DNA from: Nitrincola sp. A-D6
GTDB lineage: Bacteria; Pseudomonadota; Gammaproteobacteria; Pseudomonadales; Balneatricaceae
Assembly (NCBI RefSeq): GCF_000764495.1
Contig: NZ_JRLB01000052.1
Coordinates: 1 to 35,217, forward strand
Direction: 5' to 3'
Length of the DNA: 35,217 nt
The translations under genes and the position numbers were made by a program. The notes below the pieces were generated by a model. The model searched no databases, was not told where the DNA came from, and saw nothing but the letters and a program-made list of their open reading frames with translations. Below, in pieces: positions 9,829-19,534 of this stretch. Every line of letters starts with the position of its first letter. The stretch's first letter is position 1.

Positions 9829-9845
9829 CCCTAAAGCCTCCGATT

Positions 9846-10783
9846 TTATACGCTGTGAGCCAGCTTGCGTCGCAACAAAGCCAATGGACGTCCATCAATC
9901 GCTGCCAGTCCAAGCCCAATAAGTGCCATTCCAGCAAGGTGTTTCGGCTCAAGTTGCTCACCGAGAACGGCTGTACCGAGCAGAATAGCACTGATGGGGA
10001 TAAGAAAAGTTACCAGCAATAGATTGGTTGCACCGGCTGTCGCCAGGATACGGAAATAAAGAATATAGGCGAGCGCCGTTGAAAACAAGGCGAGCCCAAG
10101 AACCGCTCCCCAGACCTCCACGGCTGGCAGAGGTTGGAGCCAAGGCTGTTCAGCCACAAGCGCTAAGGGTATCAGCACGATCGCCGAGGCTGTAACTTGC
10201 CCCGTAGCTGTGACCAAAGGTGGGCACCCCAGTGTGCGAAAGCGCCTACCAAAGATACCGGCGCAAGCGTAGGAGATTGCTGCGCCAAGAACAGCAAGCT
10301 GGGCGAGTGTGTTAGTGTTGATACCCTCAAGCGCATCGGTACCTACCATTGCTACAACACCGGCGATACCGAGCATGACCCCAAGGAAACGCCCTCCGGT
10401 CAGCTTCTCATCACCGGTTAAGTAGTGTGCGGCGAGCACAGTAAAAAATGGGGTTGACGCATTAAGAATCGAAGCGTGACCGCTGGTGATATGTATCTGA
10501 CCCCAGACGATCAGGCTAAAAGGTATCATGTTATTGAGAAAACCCATGCCAAAGAAGGCAGTCCACACCGGACGATCTTTCGGCATCCTCAACCCCATGA
10601 CCACCACAATCAGGTTGAGCGCAACCGCGGCTAACCCGACGCGTAACGCAACAATCGTCAGTGGTCCCAAGGCATCAACGGCAACCTCGACAAAAAAGAA
10701 TGATCCTCCCAGAGCACTGACAAGGCTATCAGCAGCAACCACTCTAGCAGCCCCATTGAACGATTCACGGCTTGCATGTGCAT
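9846..10783 (-). pseudogene. EamA/DMT-family exporter, one apparent frameshift near the start
   Basis: The intact reading frame covers about nine of ten transmembrane helices of two EamA repeats. In that frame the N terminus is polar and unlike the family. Restoring one base in the CCC run at 10708-10710 joins it to an upstream frame that begins MHMQAVNRSMGLLEWLLL and continues through the family motif WGGSFFF, giving a normal first helix and a 312-residue protein. AAGGAAG lies before ATG at 10783 or 10777. The substrate is unknown. The gene follows the Ada-like gene's upstream side on the same strand. Confidence 0.8.
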
Positions 10784-10905
10784 TCTTCCTTCTGTTCTTT
10801 GAATGCACTCAATTTAGGGGGATTTGAAAGCTGTAACACTCCGATTCTTGCGGTGTAATTTAACAGTCAGGAAGTTAATCGACTAATTCTATTGTTAAAG
10901 TTGGC

Positions 10906-11459
10906 TTAGGGTAGCTGGCTTACCGGCTGCGGTGATTCAACCTCAGCGTCTGTAAGTTCGCCGACTGAATCCTTGATGATCTCACGCGCAATAGCTGTTT
11001 CCTGCTCGTTTCGGGTCTCGACCACCAATACAACATGGCCTTGTGCGATCGCATCGCAACCAGATCTGAAAGCCAGCCTTCTTTATCGCCTGGGGTGGAT
11101 GTAGTAGTGCCAGCGGCAGCGCCTAATAATCCCCCTAAGCTCGCACCCCAACCAATCAACATCAGCGGGGCAACCAACGGGCTAGCGACAAACAGTGATA
11201 CGCTGGTGGCTGTCAGCGCTACGCTACCAAGCACGCCGATACCAGCACCAACACCCGTACCGACAGCACCATCCACCATTATATCCTTCAGGGTGCCGTC
11301 GCTCTTCCCTTCTGGCGCGGGCGTAGCTGAGTTGGAATCGGCTGAAAAGATATGCATTTGTTCTCGGGACAAGCCTTTATTAACCAGCTTTGAAAGTGCA
11401 TTTTCAGCTTCGACGAGATGACCAAAAAATCCTGATACATGGTGACGATATTCGTTCAT
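10906..11459 (-). pseudogene. Glycine-zipper stress protein (YflT/DUF1269-like), one apparent frameshift
   Basis: The first ~45 residues (SGFFGHLVEAENALSKLVNK and on) resemble the N-terminal domain of general stress protein 17M/YflT. A long glycine- and alanine-rich hydrophobic segment follows (GAVGTGVGAGIGVLGSVAL, GGLLGAAAG) that could insert in a membrane. The frame breaks near 11055-11060 after SDLV. Adding one base there continues as DAIAQGHVVLVVETRN and ends at a TAA at 10906-10908, giving 184 residues with a normal last beta-alpha unit. The start at 11459 is chosen because GGAGAAAT precedes its ATG. The function is unknown; the family is linked to stress. Confidence 0.65.
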
Positions 11460-11577
11460 AATATTTCTCCAGAGGATGACCTTTGCAACACGGATAAAAT
11501 TTAAGTCTGTCCAATGGAATCCATTGTGTCTGTACGATATCACACACTGTTAAACCTGGATCTGCTAGCACACCTTT

Positions 11578-14295
11578 TTACTCTTGTTGAGCCAGCTTAC
11601 GCAGTACAAAGTGCAATATACCGCCGTGCTGGTAGTACTGGAACTCATTGGGCGTATCGATACGCACTTTGGCTTCGAAACTGACCTCTCCGCCGCTGTC
11701 TTTTTTGGCTGTTACCGTCACTCGCCTGGTGTCCTGTTCCACAGCAGGGACAGAGAAGTATTCACTGCCATCAAGATCTAACGAATCGGCGCTTTGCCCA
11801 TCAACAAACTCCAGCGGCAAAATACCCATACCCACCAGATTGGAGCGGTGAATACGTTCATAGCTTCGCGCGATCACTAACTTCACACCCAATAATGCCG
11901 GACCCTTGGCTGCCCAGTCTCTGGAGGAACCTGTGCCATATTCTTTACCTGCCAGTACGATCAGCGGCGTGCCCTGCTCCTTGTACTTCATTGCCGCGGC
12001 GTAGATCGACATGGACTTGTTATCAGGAAAATAACAGGTGGCGCTACCTTCGGTTCCCGGTGCCAGCAGATTCTTCAGTCTGACATTGGCAAAGGTGCCA
12101 CGCATCATCACCTCATGATTACCGCGTCTGGAACCATAGGAATTAAAGTCTTTCGGTTCGACCCCCTGCTGTTGCAGGTACTCACCGGCGGGACTGTCGG
12201 ACTTGATCGCCCCGGCTGGTGAAATATGGTCGGTAGTAATACTGTCACCTACTTTAACCAGGCAGCGGGCATCTGTTATTGTTGATACTTTATCAGGCTC
12301 GGCTTTAAGGCCGTCAAAGAAAGGGGGTTTGCGGACATAGCTGGAATCCGGCCACTGGTAACGGTCCGAGTCGTCCACATCCAGGTTGCGCCAATTGGCA
12401 TCGCCTTTAAACACATCGGCATAACGCTCGGTAAAGTCTTTGGCGTGCACATGGGCATGAATACTTTGCTGGATGGCTTCGCTACTGGGCCAAATGTCTT
12501 TCAGGTACACATCCTTACCTTGGATATCCTGTCCCAGCGGCTCCTTGTACAAATCGATATTCATGCTACCAGCCAGGGCATAAGCCACCACCAGTGGCGG
12601 TGAAGCCAGATAATTGGTGTGCACATCCTGATGAATGCGGCCTTCAAAATTACGGTTTCCTGAGAGTACCGAAGAAACCAGCAGATTGGCCTGTTTGATT
12701 GCCGCACTGATCGGTTCGGGCAATGGGCCGGCATTACCAATACAGGTGGTACAACCATAACCTACGAGGTAAAAACCCAGCGCTTCAAGATCATCCATCA
12801 GGCCCGCCTGTTTGAGATAGCCCGTGACTACCTGCGAACCAGGAGCCAGACTGGTCTTCACCCAGGGTTTGGTTTTCAGGCCCAGTTTGCGGGCATTTTG
12901 TGCCAGCAGACCAGCGGCCATCAGCACCGCCGGATTAGAGGTATTGGTGCAACTGGTGATGGCCGCAATCACCACATCACCATGGGTCAGGGAGAAGGTT
13001 TCGCCCCGATAACTCACCTCGACTTTATCCGCATCACCAACATCATCATGGCCTACAGCGGTGCTGCCGCCCTCACCTTCAAACCGGGCAATCAGTTGCT
13101 GTTGCATTTGCTGATGCTCGTCGACCAGTTGGGTGAATTCAGCTTTGGTATCAGTCAAACTGATTCTGTCCTGCGGGCGTTTTGGCCCAGCGATGGAAGG
13201 CACCAGTGCTGATAAATCCAGCTCCAACAGATCGGAATAGTCAGCCTCGGGCGTGTTGTCATCGTGCCACAACCCCATCTTTTGCATATAGCAGCGCACC
13301 AGCTCGATCTGTGTATCGCTACGGCCAGTCAGGCGCATATACTTCAAGGTTTCTTCATCAACCGGGAAGATACCGCAGGTCGCGCCGTATTCCGGTGCCA
13401 TATTGGCGATAGTGGCACGGTCAGCCAGGCTGAGCTGACGCAGACCCGGACCGAAGAACTCCACAAATTTACCCACCACGCCCAACTTGCGTAGCTGCTC
13501 CGTAACGGTCAGCACCAGATCCGTCGCGGTGATTCCTTCAGGCATGGCGCCACTGAGCTTCACACCAACCACCTGTGGGATCAGCATGCTGATGGGCTGG
13601 CCCAACATGGCCGCCTCGGCTTCAATACCGCCAACTCCCCAGCCAAGAATACCAAGACCATTAATCATCGTGGTATGAGAATCAGTGCCCACCAGAGTAT
13701 CAGGATACAGCACACCGTCGCGTTCAAAGGTCACCCGGGCCAGGTATTCCAGATTGACCTGGTGAACAATGCCAGTACCTGGCGGCACCACCTTGAAGTT
13801 ATCAAAGGCCTGCTGACCCCAGCGCAGGAACTGATAACGCTCCTTGTTACGCTGCATCTCAATTTCAGTATTTTTGCTGAAAGAATCGGCGGCACCGTAT
13901 TCGTCCACCATGACCGAGTGATCTATCACCAACTCGACAGGGGTAAGCGGATTAATTCTATCGGCTGGCTTACCAAGTTGTTGCATAGCATCGCGCATGA
14001 CAGCAAGATCCACAATCACGGGGACACCGGTAAAGTCCTGTAACAACACGCGCGCAGGCACAAAGGCAATCTCTTTATCCGGCTCGGCTTTGGGCTGCCA
14101 GTTCACCAGCGCTTCGATGTCTTCATCGCTGACAAAGTCCTGATCCGCGTGGCGAAGCATATTTTCCAACAGAATTTTTAAACTGTAAGGCAATCGGTGA
14201 GGATTAAATTTGTCAGTCAGGGCATCAAAAGGATAGTACTGATATGAACGGCCTTGATGCGCAAGAGTGGCTGACTTTGCATAAGCTGATGACAT
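11578..14295 (-). CDS. acnA: Aconitate hydratase A
   Basis: The TCA-cycle enzyme interconverts citrate and isocitrate using a [4Fe-4S] cluster. Cluster ligands lie in SCTNTSNP and in CTTCIGN, and GTDSHTTMINGLGILGWGVG is diagnostic of the AcnA/IRP branch. The 905-residue length is normal. An in-frame extension upstream to 14457 is rejected because ATG at 14295 has a perfect AAGGAGG seven bases away and starts the conserved N terminus. The upstream region has repeats that may be regulatory. The gene stands alone, without other TCA genes. Confidence 0.96.
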   Translation of the reverse strand: MSSAYAKSATLAHQGRSYQYYPFDALTDKFNPHRLPYSLKILLENMLRHADQDFVSDEDIEALVNWQPKAEPDKEIAFVPARVLLQDFTGVPVIVDLAVMRDAMQQLGKPADRINPLTPVELVIDHSVMVDEYGAADSFSKNTEIEMQRNKERYQFLRWGQQAFDNFKVVPPGTGIVHQVNLEYLARVTFERDGVLYPDTLVGTDSHTTMINGLGILGWGVGGIEAEAAMLGQPISMLIPQVVGVKLSGAMPEGITATDLVLTVTEQLRKLGVVGKFVEFFGPGLRQLSLADRATIANMAPEYGATCGIFPVDEETLKYMRLTGRSDTQIELVRCYMQKMGLWHDDNTPEADYSDLLELDLSALVPSIAGPKRPQDRISLTDTKAEFTQLVDEHQQMQQQLIARFEGEGGSTAVGHDDVGDADKVEVSYRGETFSLTHGDVVIAAITSCTNTSNPAVLMAAGLLAQNARKLGLKTKPWVKTSLAPGSQVVTGYLKQAGLMDDLEALGFYLVGYGCTTCIGNAGPLPEPISAAIKQANLLVSSVLSGNRNFEGRIHQDVHTNYLASPPLVVAYALAGSMNIDLYKEPLGQDIQGKDVYLKDIWPSSEAIQQSIHAHVHAKDFTERYADVFKGDANWRNLDVDDSDRYQWPDSSYVRKPPFFDGLKAEPDKVSTITDARCLVKVGDSITTDHISPAGAIKSDSPAGEYLQQQGVEPKDFNSYGSRRGNHEVMMRGTFANVRLKNLLAPGTEGSATCYFPDNKSMSIYAAAMKYKEQGTPLIVLAGKEYGTGSSRDWAAKGPALLGVKLVIARSYERIHRSNLVGMGILPLEFVDGQSADSLDLDGSEYFSVPAVEQDTRRVTVTAKKDSGGEVSFEAKVRIDTPNEFQYYQHGGILHFVLRKLAQQE

Positions 14296-14330
14296 GTTGC
14301 CTCCTTGGTTTTCTCCCCATGATGACCCGT

Positions 14331-14418
14331 ATATAACGGATAAACAAAATACCAGTTTCGTTATATGGGCCGGATACGTCGGTGCTATATCGCACACTGA
14401 AAGATCGCACACTGAAAG
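14331..14418 (-). promoter_or_regulatory. acnA upstream region with inverted and tandem repeats
   Basis: Two perfect tandem copies of the 15-mer ATCGCACACTGAAAG occupy 14389-14403 and 14404-14418. Closer to the gene, ATATAACG (14331-14338) and CGTTATAT (14359-14366) form an eight-base inverted repeat with a 20-base spacer. Both lie within 125 bases of the aconitase start, where operators would be expected. I do not recognise the regulator. Confidence 0.4.
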
Positions 14419-14539
14419 CCTAAGCGAGAGAAAATCGCCATAAGTACCATAGCGCACTGACAGTCCGGCTGATACCGCGTAATTTTAGCAGACAATTAGC
14501 AGATGAACTGACTAAACACTTCTTGGGAGTGAAACCACT

Positions 14540-15172
14540 TTGAATACTATGCAGAACAACAAAGCCCGAAGCGCTACGATAAAGGCCACGCTACTCATCG
14601 CCCTGTTAGCCATGATTGCCGTTCTGGCTGGCTGCGACCAAGGCGAGCAGACCCCTAATAACCCACCTGTTGAACAGCCTGTTGCGCCACCTGCGGAGCC
14701 ACCTGTTGAGCCATCTGCTACTGAGCCAACAGTTGAACCACCAGTTGAACCATCGGCTGAGAAACCGCAGCCCCTGGGACAAACTATGGAGATTGATGGG
14801 TTTATGCTCCGGGCCAATGTTAGCCGTACCGACGACCTACCCGATGCCATGGCTCAACAATACGGTATCAGTGCCGATCCAGACCTTTCCCTGCTCAACC
14901 TGGTCATACTGGAAAACCAATCAGATCAGCAGGACGCGACTGTTTCCGCTGAAGTAAGTGCGCAATACGAAAGCCTGACCGGTCAGCTCGCCGACATTGA
15001 GATGCGCACAGTCGAAGCGGACGGCTATGTATCTTACATCGGCACCCTGGACACCAGCTCAGAGCATATTTTTAAAATCCTTATCAAGGCGCAGCCTGCA
15101 AACACAGACCAGGTACTTGAGATGGAATTCGAAGTACAGCTCGACACGCACGACACGCCATACACCGAGTAG
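14540..15172 (+). CDS. DUF4426-like lipoprotein with proline-rich linker
   Basis: A lipoprotein signal ends in the lipobox LAGC (Cys32 counted from the TTG at 14540; an ATG at 14549 is an alternative start, but GGGAG spacing favours TTG). Residues about 35-75 are a low-complexity linker of Pro/Val/Glu units such as PPVEPSA. The folded C-terminal ~130 residues, with MAQQYGISADPDLSLLNLVILEN, resemble DUF4426, a periplasmic domain of unknown function in proteobacteria. It is anchored in a membrane facing the periplasm. It is divergent from acnA and convergent with cheB. The function is unknown. Confidence 0.6.
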   Translation: MNTMQNNKARSATIKATLLIALLAMIAVLAGCDQGEQTPNNPPVEQPVAPPAEPPVEPSATEPTVEPPVEPSAEKPQPLGQTMEIDGFMLRANVSRTDDLPDAMAQQYGISADPDLSLLNLVILENQSDQQDATVSAEVSAQYESLTGQLADIEMRTVEADGYVSYIGTLDTSSEHIFKILIKAQPANTDQVLEMEFEVQLDTHDTPYTE

Positions 15173-15192
15173 CGTTGATCGCCAAGAAAGCC

Positions 15193-15222
15193 TACAGATC
15201 CATTTTAGGTAATGGATCTGTA
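15193..15222. terminator. Hairpin between convergent genes, possible bidirectional terminator
   Basis: TACAGATCCATT (15193-15204) pairs perfectly with AATGGATCTGTA (15211-15222) around a six-base loop. It lies between the convergent lipoprotein and cheB genes. There is no T run on either side, so termination is inferred from position only. Confidence 0.5.
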
Positions 15223-15231
15223 AGGTGGCTG

Positions 15232-16239
15232 TTATCTTGCACCTTCACCATGAGAATCTTTATCGGTAGCCTTCAACATTGCGCGAATGCGGTCAATGTG
15301 GACTTGAGAATCTTTAGCTCGCTGGGAGATCGATGAAGATGATTGTTTGCTTTCATTCTTACTCATAGTGACCAGTAGATTCTGGCGCTCCTCAAACATT
15401 CTAAGTGCCACCCAGAGGGTTTCTTCAATTTTTACAGTTTGTTGCGCCAACAACGCCGAGGAAGTAAACGCATGGCCTGTATGACAGCGATACCTTAACA
15501 GCTTTCCTTCCGTCATTTGCCATAGCACCCCACCACAGTCCGGACAATTATACGGCACCTGTTCACCAAGCGCCTGAACCGCAGGCAAATCGCTTAAAAC
15601 CCGCTGTGCTATCTTGGCCTCGATCATTATATCTTCCGGAGCTGGCTTGTTCTCTGGTAGATCTCTGCTTAACAGATCTGACAACACCGACCCCATTTCG
15701 GCTATTGGCAAACAATAATCAGCGCCAACATTGGCTATTACCGATTTTGGCATATCCGGATAAGACGCCTCCTCTGGATCCTGTGCAATGCAGACACCGC
15801 CACAGCGTTTGATAGCCATCATGCCGCTGGTACCATCATCCAGATACCCTGTCAGAATAATGCCAATGACACGATTGCCATAAGCCACGGCGGCTGAACG
15901 AAATAAGGGATCAATAGCCGGCCGTGAACGATTTTCTCTGGCACCTTTGGTAACCAGGATTTTCCCCTTCACGATCAGCATGTGTTGATCTGATGGCGCC
16001 AGATAAATATTACCGTTTTTGAATGCCTGTTTATCCTGTGCATGGACACAGGTAAGATGGCTGCTCTCATTTAAAGCCTTGACCAGCACGTCTCCGGTGG
16101 CGTCAGCACTCATGTGAGTAACGATAAAAACAGGAGCCGGAAAATTCTGCGGTAATTGCGTTACTAGTTTTTTTAATGCGTCCATGCCACCAGCGGATGC
16201 TCCAATAACTATGAGCATTGAACTTCTGTTTTTATTCAT
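15232..16239 (-). CDS. cheB: Orphan CheB-type methylesterase with C-terminal Cys/His cluster
   Basis: The catalytic domain matches CheB, which removes methyl groups from glutamates on chemoreceptors: Ser15 in GASAGG, His42 in VTHMSADATG and Asp135 in LTGYLDDGTSG form the triad. There is no N-terminal receiver domain, so it is not controlled by phosphorylation as in classical chemotaxis. The last third has a CPDCGG...CHTGH cluster, probably zinc-binding, followed by a helical tail rich in Ser and Lys. No other che gene or receptor is nearby. The start at 16239 is chosen because GGAGG is five bases upstream; an earlier ATG at 16251 lacks a site. 335 residues. Confidence 0.85.
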   Translation of the reverse strand: MNKNRSSMLIVIGASAGGMDALKKLVTQLPQNFPAPVFIVTHMSADATGDVLVKALNESSHLTCVHAQDKQAFKNGNIYLAPSDQHMLIVKGKILVTKGARENRSRPAIDPLFRSAAVAYGNRVIGIILTGYLDDGTSGMMAIKRCGGVCIAQDPEEASYPDMPKSVIANVGADYCLPIAEMGSVLSDLLSRDLPENKPAPEDIMIEAKIAQRVLSDLPAVQALGEQVPYNCPDCGGVLWQMTEGKLLRYRCHTGHAFTSSALLAQQTVKIEETLWVALRMFEERQNLLVTMSKNESKQSSSSISQRAKDSQVHIDRIRAMLKATDKDSHGEGAR

Positions 16240-16465
16240 CACTACCTCCATCGATGGAGCAGGTTCACCACCGTCAACCAGGATACTTCACCCAATGACC
16301 TATGCTAACAAACTCTGCTGGGTTGATATGCGCTATTGGCCACATACTCAGGATCGTCTGGTGGAAAACTGGATATGACTACTCAGGTATTCTGCATATT
16401 TGTTGCTGTGTTGTGCCATTGCCAACGCGGAAAAATATAATAATAACCAGAATTAATCGCGTAGG

Positions 16466-16831
16466 TTAACGAGGGTTTAACCCCAGTTCTTGTTGTTTTC
16501 GCTTAGTTAAACCAAGCGACACAATGCGATAAGATTCTGATAAGTAATAGATTAACTCTTCGTCCAACTCACTGGATGTGCCTGTTTGCTGTATCCATTT
16601 CATTCCACGGTTTGCAAAGTAAGGTGCGGGGATGTAGCCATCCAGATCGCTGAGAAAATCAAAGTTTAAATCTGAAACTTTAAAAGTAAATGCTGGTTGT
16701 TTATCCTTTACCCAGCCACCAATCGCAAACACCTTACCGCCGACTTTCCATACATGAGCACCTCCCCATTGCACAACATGGGTCGTTGCGGGTAAAGAGC
16801 CACAAAAGTGATTGAACTCCTCATAGTTCAT
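16466..16831 (-). CDS. MmcQ/YjbR family protein
   Basis: The 121-residue protein has the YjbR fold signature: an N-terminal MNYEEFNHFCGSLPATTHVVQW, the central GGKVFAIGGW strand and the AFTFKVSD and PAPYFANRGMKWI blocks. Members are small cytosolic proteins with a double-stranded-DNA-binding-like fold; their role is poorly known. No operon partner is evident, and gaps of more than 200 bases flank it. Confidence 0.85.
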   Translation of the reverse strand: MNYEEFNHFCGSLPATTHVVQWGGAHVWKVGGKVFAIGGWVKDKQPAFTFKVSDLNFDFLSDLDGYIPAPYFANRGMKWIQQTGTSSELDEELIYYLSESYRIVSLGLTKRKQQELGLNPR

Positions 16832-16978
16832 GCTTGGTATCCCCTGACCTTGCTTGTCTTACCGCATTTTAACTCGAAAAATCGCTACGAATATACTCGA
16901 TAGCAACGAGGGGATAACACTACCCTACAAGGCCTCTCTCATGCAGACTTCACATGTGACGATTTATCATGGTGAACA

Positions 16979-17007
16979 GGTTATCTGGCTCTAAGAACCA
17001 GATAACC
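16979..17007 (-). terminator. Terminator-like hairpin downstream of aqpZ
   Basis: GGTTATCTGG (16979-16988) and CCAGATAACC (16998-17007) form a perfect ten-base-pair stem with a nine-base loop, 43 bases past the aquaporin stop. No clear T run follows on the minus strand, so it may instead be a transcript-stabilising hairpin. The rest of the gap 16832-17049 shows nothing else that I can assign. Confidence 0.5.
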
Positions 17008-17049
17008 AAGCGGGATATAGAAGACAACCCCTTCTTGTTGGACATTTAC

Positions 17050-17741
17050 CTAGTTAGCTTTTTCACTACCGATAAAGCGATAGATCACAGCACCAAGCAG
17101 TCCACCAATAATTGGAGCCACCCAGAAAAGCCAAAGCTGCGCAATGGCCCAATCGCCAACGTATAGCGCAACACCGGTACTGCGTGCAGGATTCACTGAT
17201 GTATTGGTAACTGGAATGCTAATCAAATGAATCAGCGTTAGGCACAAGCCAATAGCAATCGGCGCGAAACCTTGTGGGGCACGTTTATCAGTAGCACCAA
17301 GAATAACCAGGAGAAACATCATGGTCATGACCACTTCCGTGATCAGTGCGGCAAACAAACTATACTCACCGGGTGAATGCGCACCATACCCATTTGACGC
17401 AAACCCCGCTGAGACATCAAAGCCAGCCTTACCACTAGCAATCAGATACAGAACGCCCCCGGCAACAATGCCGCCAAAGACCTGTGCAACGATGTAAGGT
17501 AAAAGCTCTTTTGCTGGAAAACGACCACCAGCCCAAAGCCCAATAGATACGGCCGGATTGAGGTGGCAACCAGATATGTGCCCGATGGCGTAAGCATTGT
17601 AAGAACGGTAAGGCCAAATGCCAGTGATACACCTACTAAGCCAATACCTACATCTGGGAAAGTAGCCGCTAAAACTGCGCTACCACAGCCCCCGAGTACT
17701 AGCCAGAAGGTCCCGAAAAACTCTGCACCATACTTATTCAT
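17050..17741 (-). pseudogene. aqpZ: Aquaporin Z, one apparent frameshift
   Basis: This is a water channel of the inner membrane. The N-terminal frame ([20 protein letters not shown]) breaks after VLTM. Restoring one base at C17595 gives [17 protein letters not shown], the first NPA box, and the frame then runs unbroken to the second box [10 protein letters not shown]. The 230-residue restored length equals that of E. coli AqpZ (231). The narrow-pore residues (His in GHISG, Arg after the second NPA) point to a water rather than a glycerol channel. AGGAAA precedes ATG at 17741. Six transmembrane helices are visible. The break resembles the other single-base losses in the window. Confidence 0.88.
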
Positions 17742-18068
17742 ACAGTTTTCCTTTCCTATGATGATATCCATCGAGGGTTATAAAACCCTGCTGTTTATAA
17801 TTTAATACGATAGCCAGCCGAAGACGGCTTTAAAACGCGCTGGCAAGTATAATCTGGAAAGGTTTAATTATTGAATAATAAAAATACTCAAGAGAATAAA
17901 TATTATTTTCAATTTATTACTTTTTATTTCAAGGTATTACATTTAATTTCAATTAACCGTTTTACGGAATATGTCGCAAGTAAACTGTTGTTCCATCGTA
18001 AACTCCAAACACAGCCTCGCCCTGCTTAGCTGCAAGCAGCCGCTCTATTCACTCAGGTGTAGCGGTAA
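17742..18068. other. AT-rich intergenic region upstream of aqpZ
   Basis: This 327-base gap is very AT-rich between about 17855 and 17960. It holds two hairpins that would lie in the aqpZ leader: AGGGTT/AACCCT (17774-17789) and AGCCG/CGGCT (17816-17829), the latter nested in GCCAGC/GCTGGC. A -10-like TATACT (minus strand, 17846-17851) has no good -35. The right-hand third contains a coding-like remnant listed separately. Confidence 0.5.
17962..18067 (-). pseudogene. Short coding-like remnant after the metallophosphoesterase
   Basis: Directly after the metallophosphoesterase stop, a minus-strand frame reads LITATPE, then a TGA where Trp would fit, then IERLLAAKQGEAVFGVYDG and a tail ending YLRHIP before a TAA at 17962-17964. 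The composition looks protein-like. It could be a C-terminal extension lost by a one-base change plus a nonsense change, or a relic of another gene. I do not recognise the family. Confidence 0.25.
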
Positions 18069-18842
18069 TCAACCCATCGTCGCTATCTCCACAACCAGAT
18101 CAGGTACAAAGCTAGGCGATTCAAACTCATATGGATAACCACCTGGATTAGCTATGATCCGTGTCCCCCTGCACTCATAATCAACAGCTTCATGAACATG
18201 ACCATGCACCCACAGTTCTGCTTTTCCCATTAACCGGGCAAGATCCGATGCAAAGGCTGGCGAGAGGGCATCACCTCTATAATAAACAGGAATACAATTT
18301 GCTAACGGTGCATGGTGGCTGATGACAACTTTAGGGCCAGCATAAGGAGAAGCCAACTCTTTTTCCAACCACTTAATAGCTCGATTATGCAACCGTTGGC
18401 TTTCTTCAGGTGTAAAAATCATCCCATCAGGCTGTTCAATGATGCGAAAGTCTGGCATGACGGATACAGCTTTCTTATAGGTGAAAGCTGCACTGTTATC
18501 AGGGCAGTTCGCATAGAGCTCAAAATCTGTCCAGAGTGTAGTGCCTAAAAATTTTACACCACCAATATTAACACTGGCATTATCGAGTAAATGGATGCCG
18601 AGCCTTTTGGCTTCAAAACTTAAGTCAGCACGCAGTGCAGACATGGAATGATTGTAATATTCATGATTTCCAGGCACATAGATAATCGGCACCCCAGAAA
18701 AACGGCTGGCAGCCCAATGAAGTCCTTGCGTTCCTGTGTGGATATCACCAGCCAATATAACCACATCGGCGGCTACATCTGGCAGGTCGAGCCCTTCATC
18801 GAAGTGTTCCAGATGCAGATCAGAAAAAATTCTCAGCCGCAC
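18069..18842 (-). CDS. Calcineurin-like metallophosphoesterase
   Basis: This is a cytosolic phosphoesterase with a two-metal centre. The five blocks of the family are all present: SDLHLEH (Asp8, His10), GDIH, GNHEY, SHHAP and HGHVHE. The start is placed at GTG 18842, giving MRLRIFSDLH as in relatives, with AGGGGG about eight bases upstream; an ATG at 18881 would add 13 residues. The substrate is unknown; such single-domain enzymes act on nucleotides, phosphodiesters or proteins. It lies next to dinB on the same strand with a gap of 52 bases. Confidence 0.88.
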   Translation of the reverse strand: MRLRIFSDLHLEHFDEGLDLPDVAADVVILAGDIHTGTQGLHWAASRFSGVPIIYVPGNHEYYNHSMSALRADLSFEAKRLGIHLLDNASVNIGGVKFLGTTLWTDFELYANCPDNSAAFTYKKAVSVMPDFRIIEQPDGMIFTPEESQRLHNRAIKWLEKELASPYAGPKVVISHHAPLANCIPVYYRGDALSPAFASDLARLMGKAELWVHGHVHEAVDYECRGTRIIANPGGYPYEFESPSFVPDLVVEIATMG

Positions 18843-18894
18843 AGTACAATCCCCCTTTTCAAGCTTATTTATCTCGATCACATGTTCGTCCAGG

Positions 18895-19404
18895 CTAGAC
18901 GTTTCGCTCCACTACGTCAGGGAGCCATATGATGTCAGTAACACCTATATCCTGCCCACACTGACTTAGCAGTGTTGTGATTTGACCGCGATGATGGGTT
19001 TGATGATTGAAGAAATGGGCAACCACCAGCCACATCTCATATTTGCGGGTGGAGGGATTAACAAGGCTTGTATATTCCAGTTTGCTAGCCAACTCAGAAT
19101 CCGTCAGCGCGGCGGCCCATGAAGCGATGATTTCATCGGTTGCAGCACGGTCCTCCCATAACGTTTCAAATTCGCTATGCAACTCCTCACCAAGATCTGA
19201 TGCCTGAAACGGTTTACCCAAGAAGCGCCCTAACCAAATTTTGTCGCCAAGCAGAATATGATTGAGTGTGCCATGAATTGATTTAAAAAAAGCCCCGGTG
19301 TCTTTTTTACGTTCGCTATCAGAGAGCTCTGCACACACGGCATACATCCGCTGATTCATCCAGCGATTATAGGCCGCCATATCTCTAGCCTGAACTGCAA
19401 GCAT
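18895..19404 (-). CDS. DinB family protein
   Basis: The 169-residue protein is a four-helix DinB/YfiT-type bundle. Conserved histidines that bind a metal are seen in SIHGTLNHILLGD and HFFNHQTHHRGQI. Family members include thiol-dependent transferases and DNA-damage-inducible proteins; no enzymatic role can be given here. It is unrelated to DNA polymerase IV, which has the same name in E. coli. AGGAGAG lies a few bases before the ATG. The 130-base gap behind it shows no obvious site. Confidence 0.88.
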   Translation of the reverse strand: MLAVQARDMAAYNRWMNQRMYAVCAELSDSERKKDTGAFFKSIHGTLNHILLGDKIWLGRFLGKPFQASDLGEELHSEFETLWEDRAATDEIIASWAAALTDSELASKLEYTSLVNPSTRKYEMWLVVAHFFNHQTHHRGQITTLLSQCGQDIGVTDIIWLPDVVERNV

Positions 19405-19534
19405 GTAATACTCTCCTTTTCTATGATGGCGTAGGGATGCCCGGACCAGCTCAGGTTGGGACAGAGGTTTACTGCCATCACTTACCCGCTAAAACTCCCT
19501 AGGGTTAATATTAGGTTATGGAGTAGGCTTTAGA

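Noticed and set aside
14296..14457. N-terminal extension of aconitase
   Set aside because: It has no homology-like content, runs through the tandem repeats, and the ATG at 14295 has a perfect ribosome binding site.
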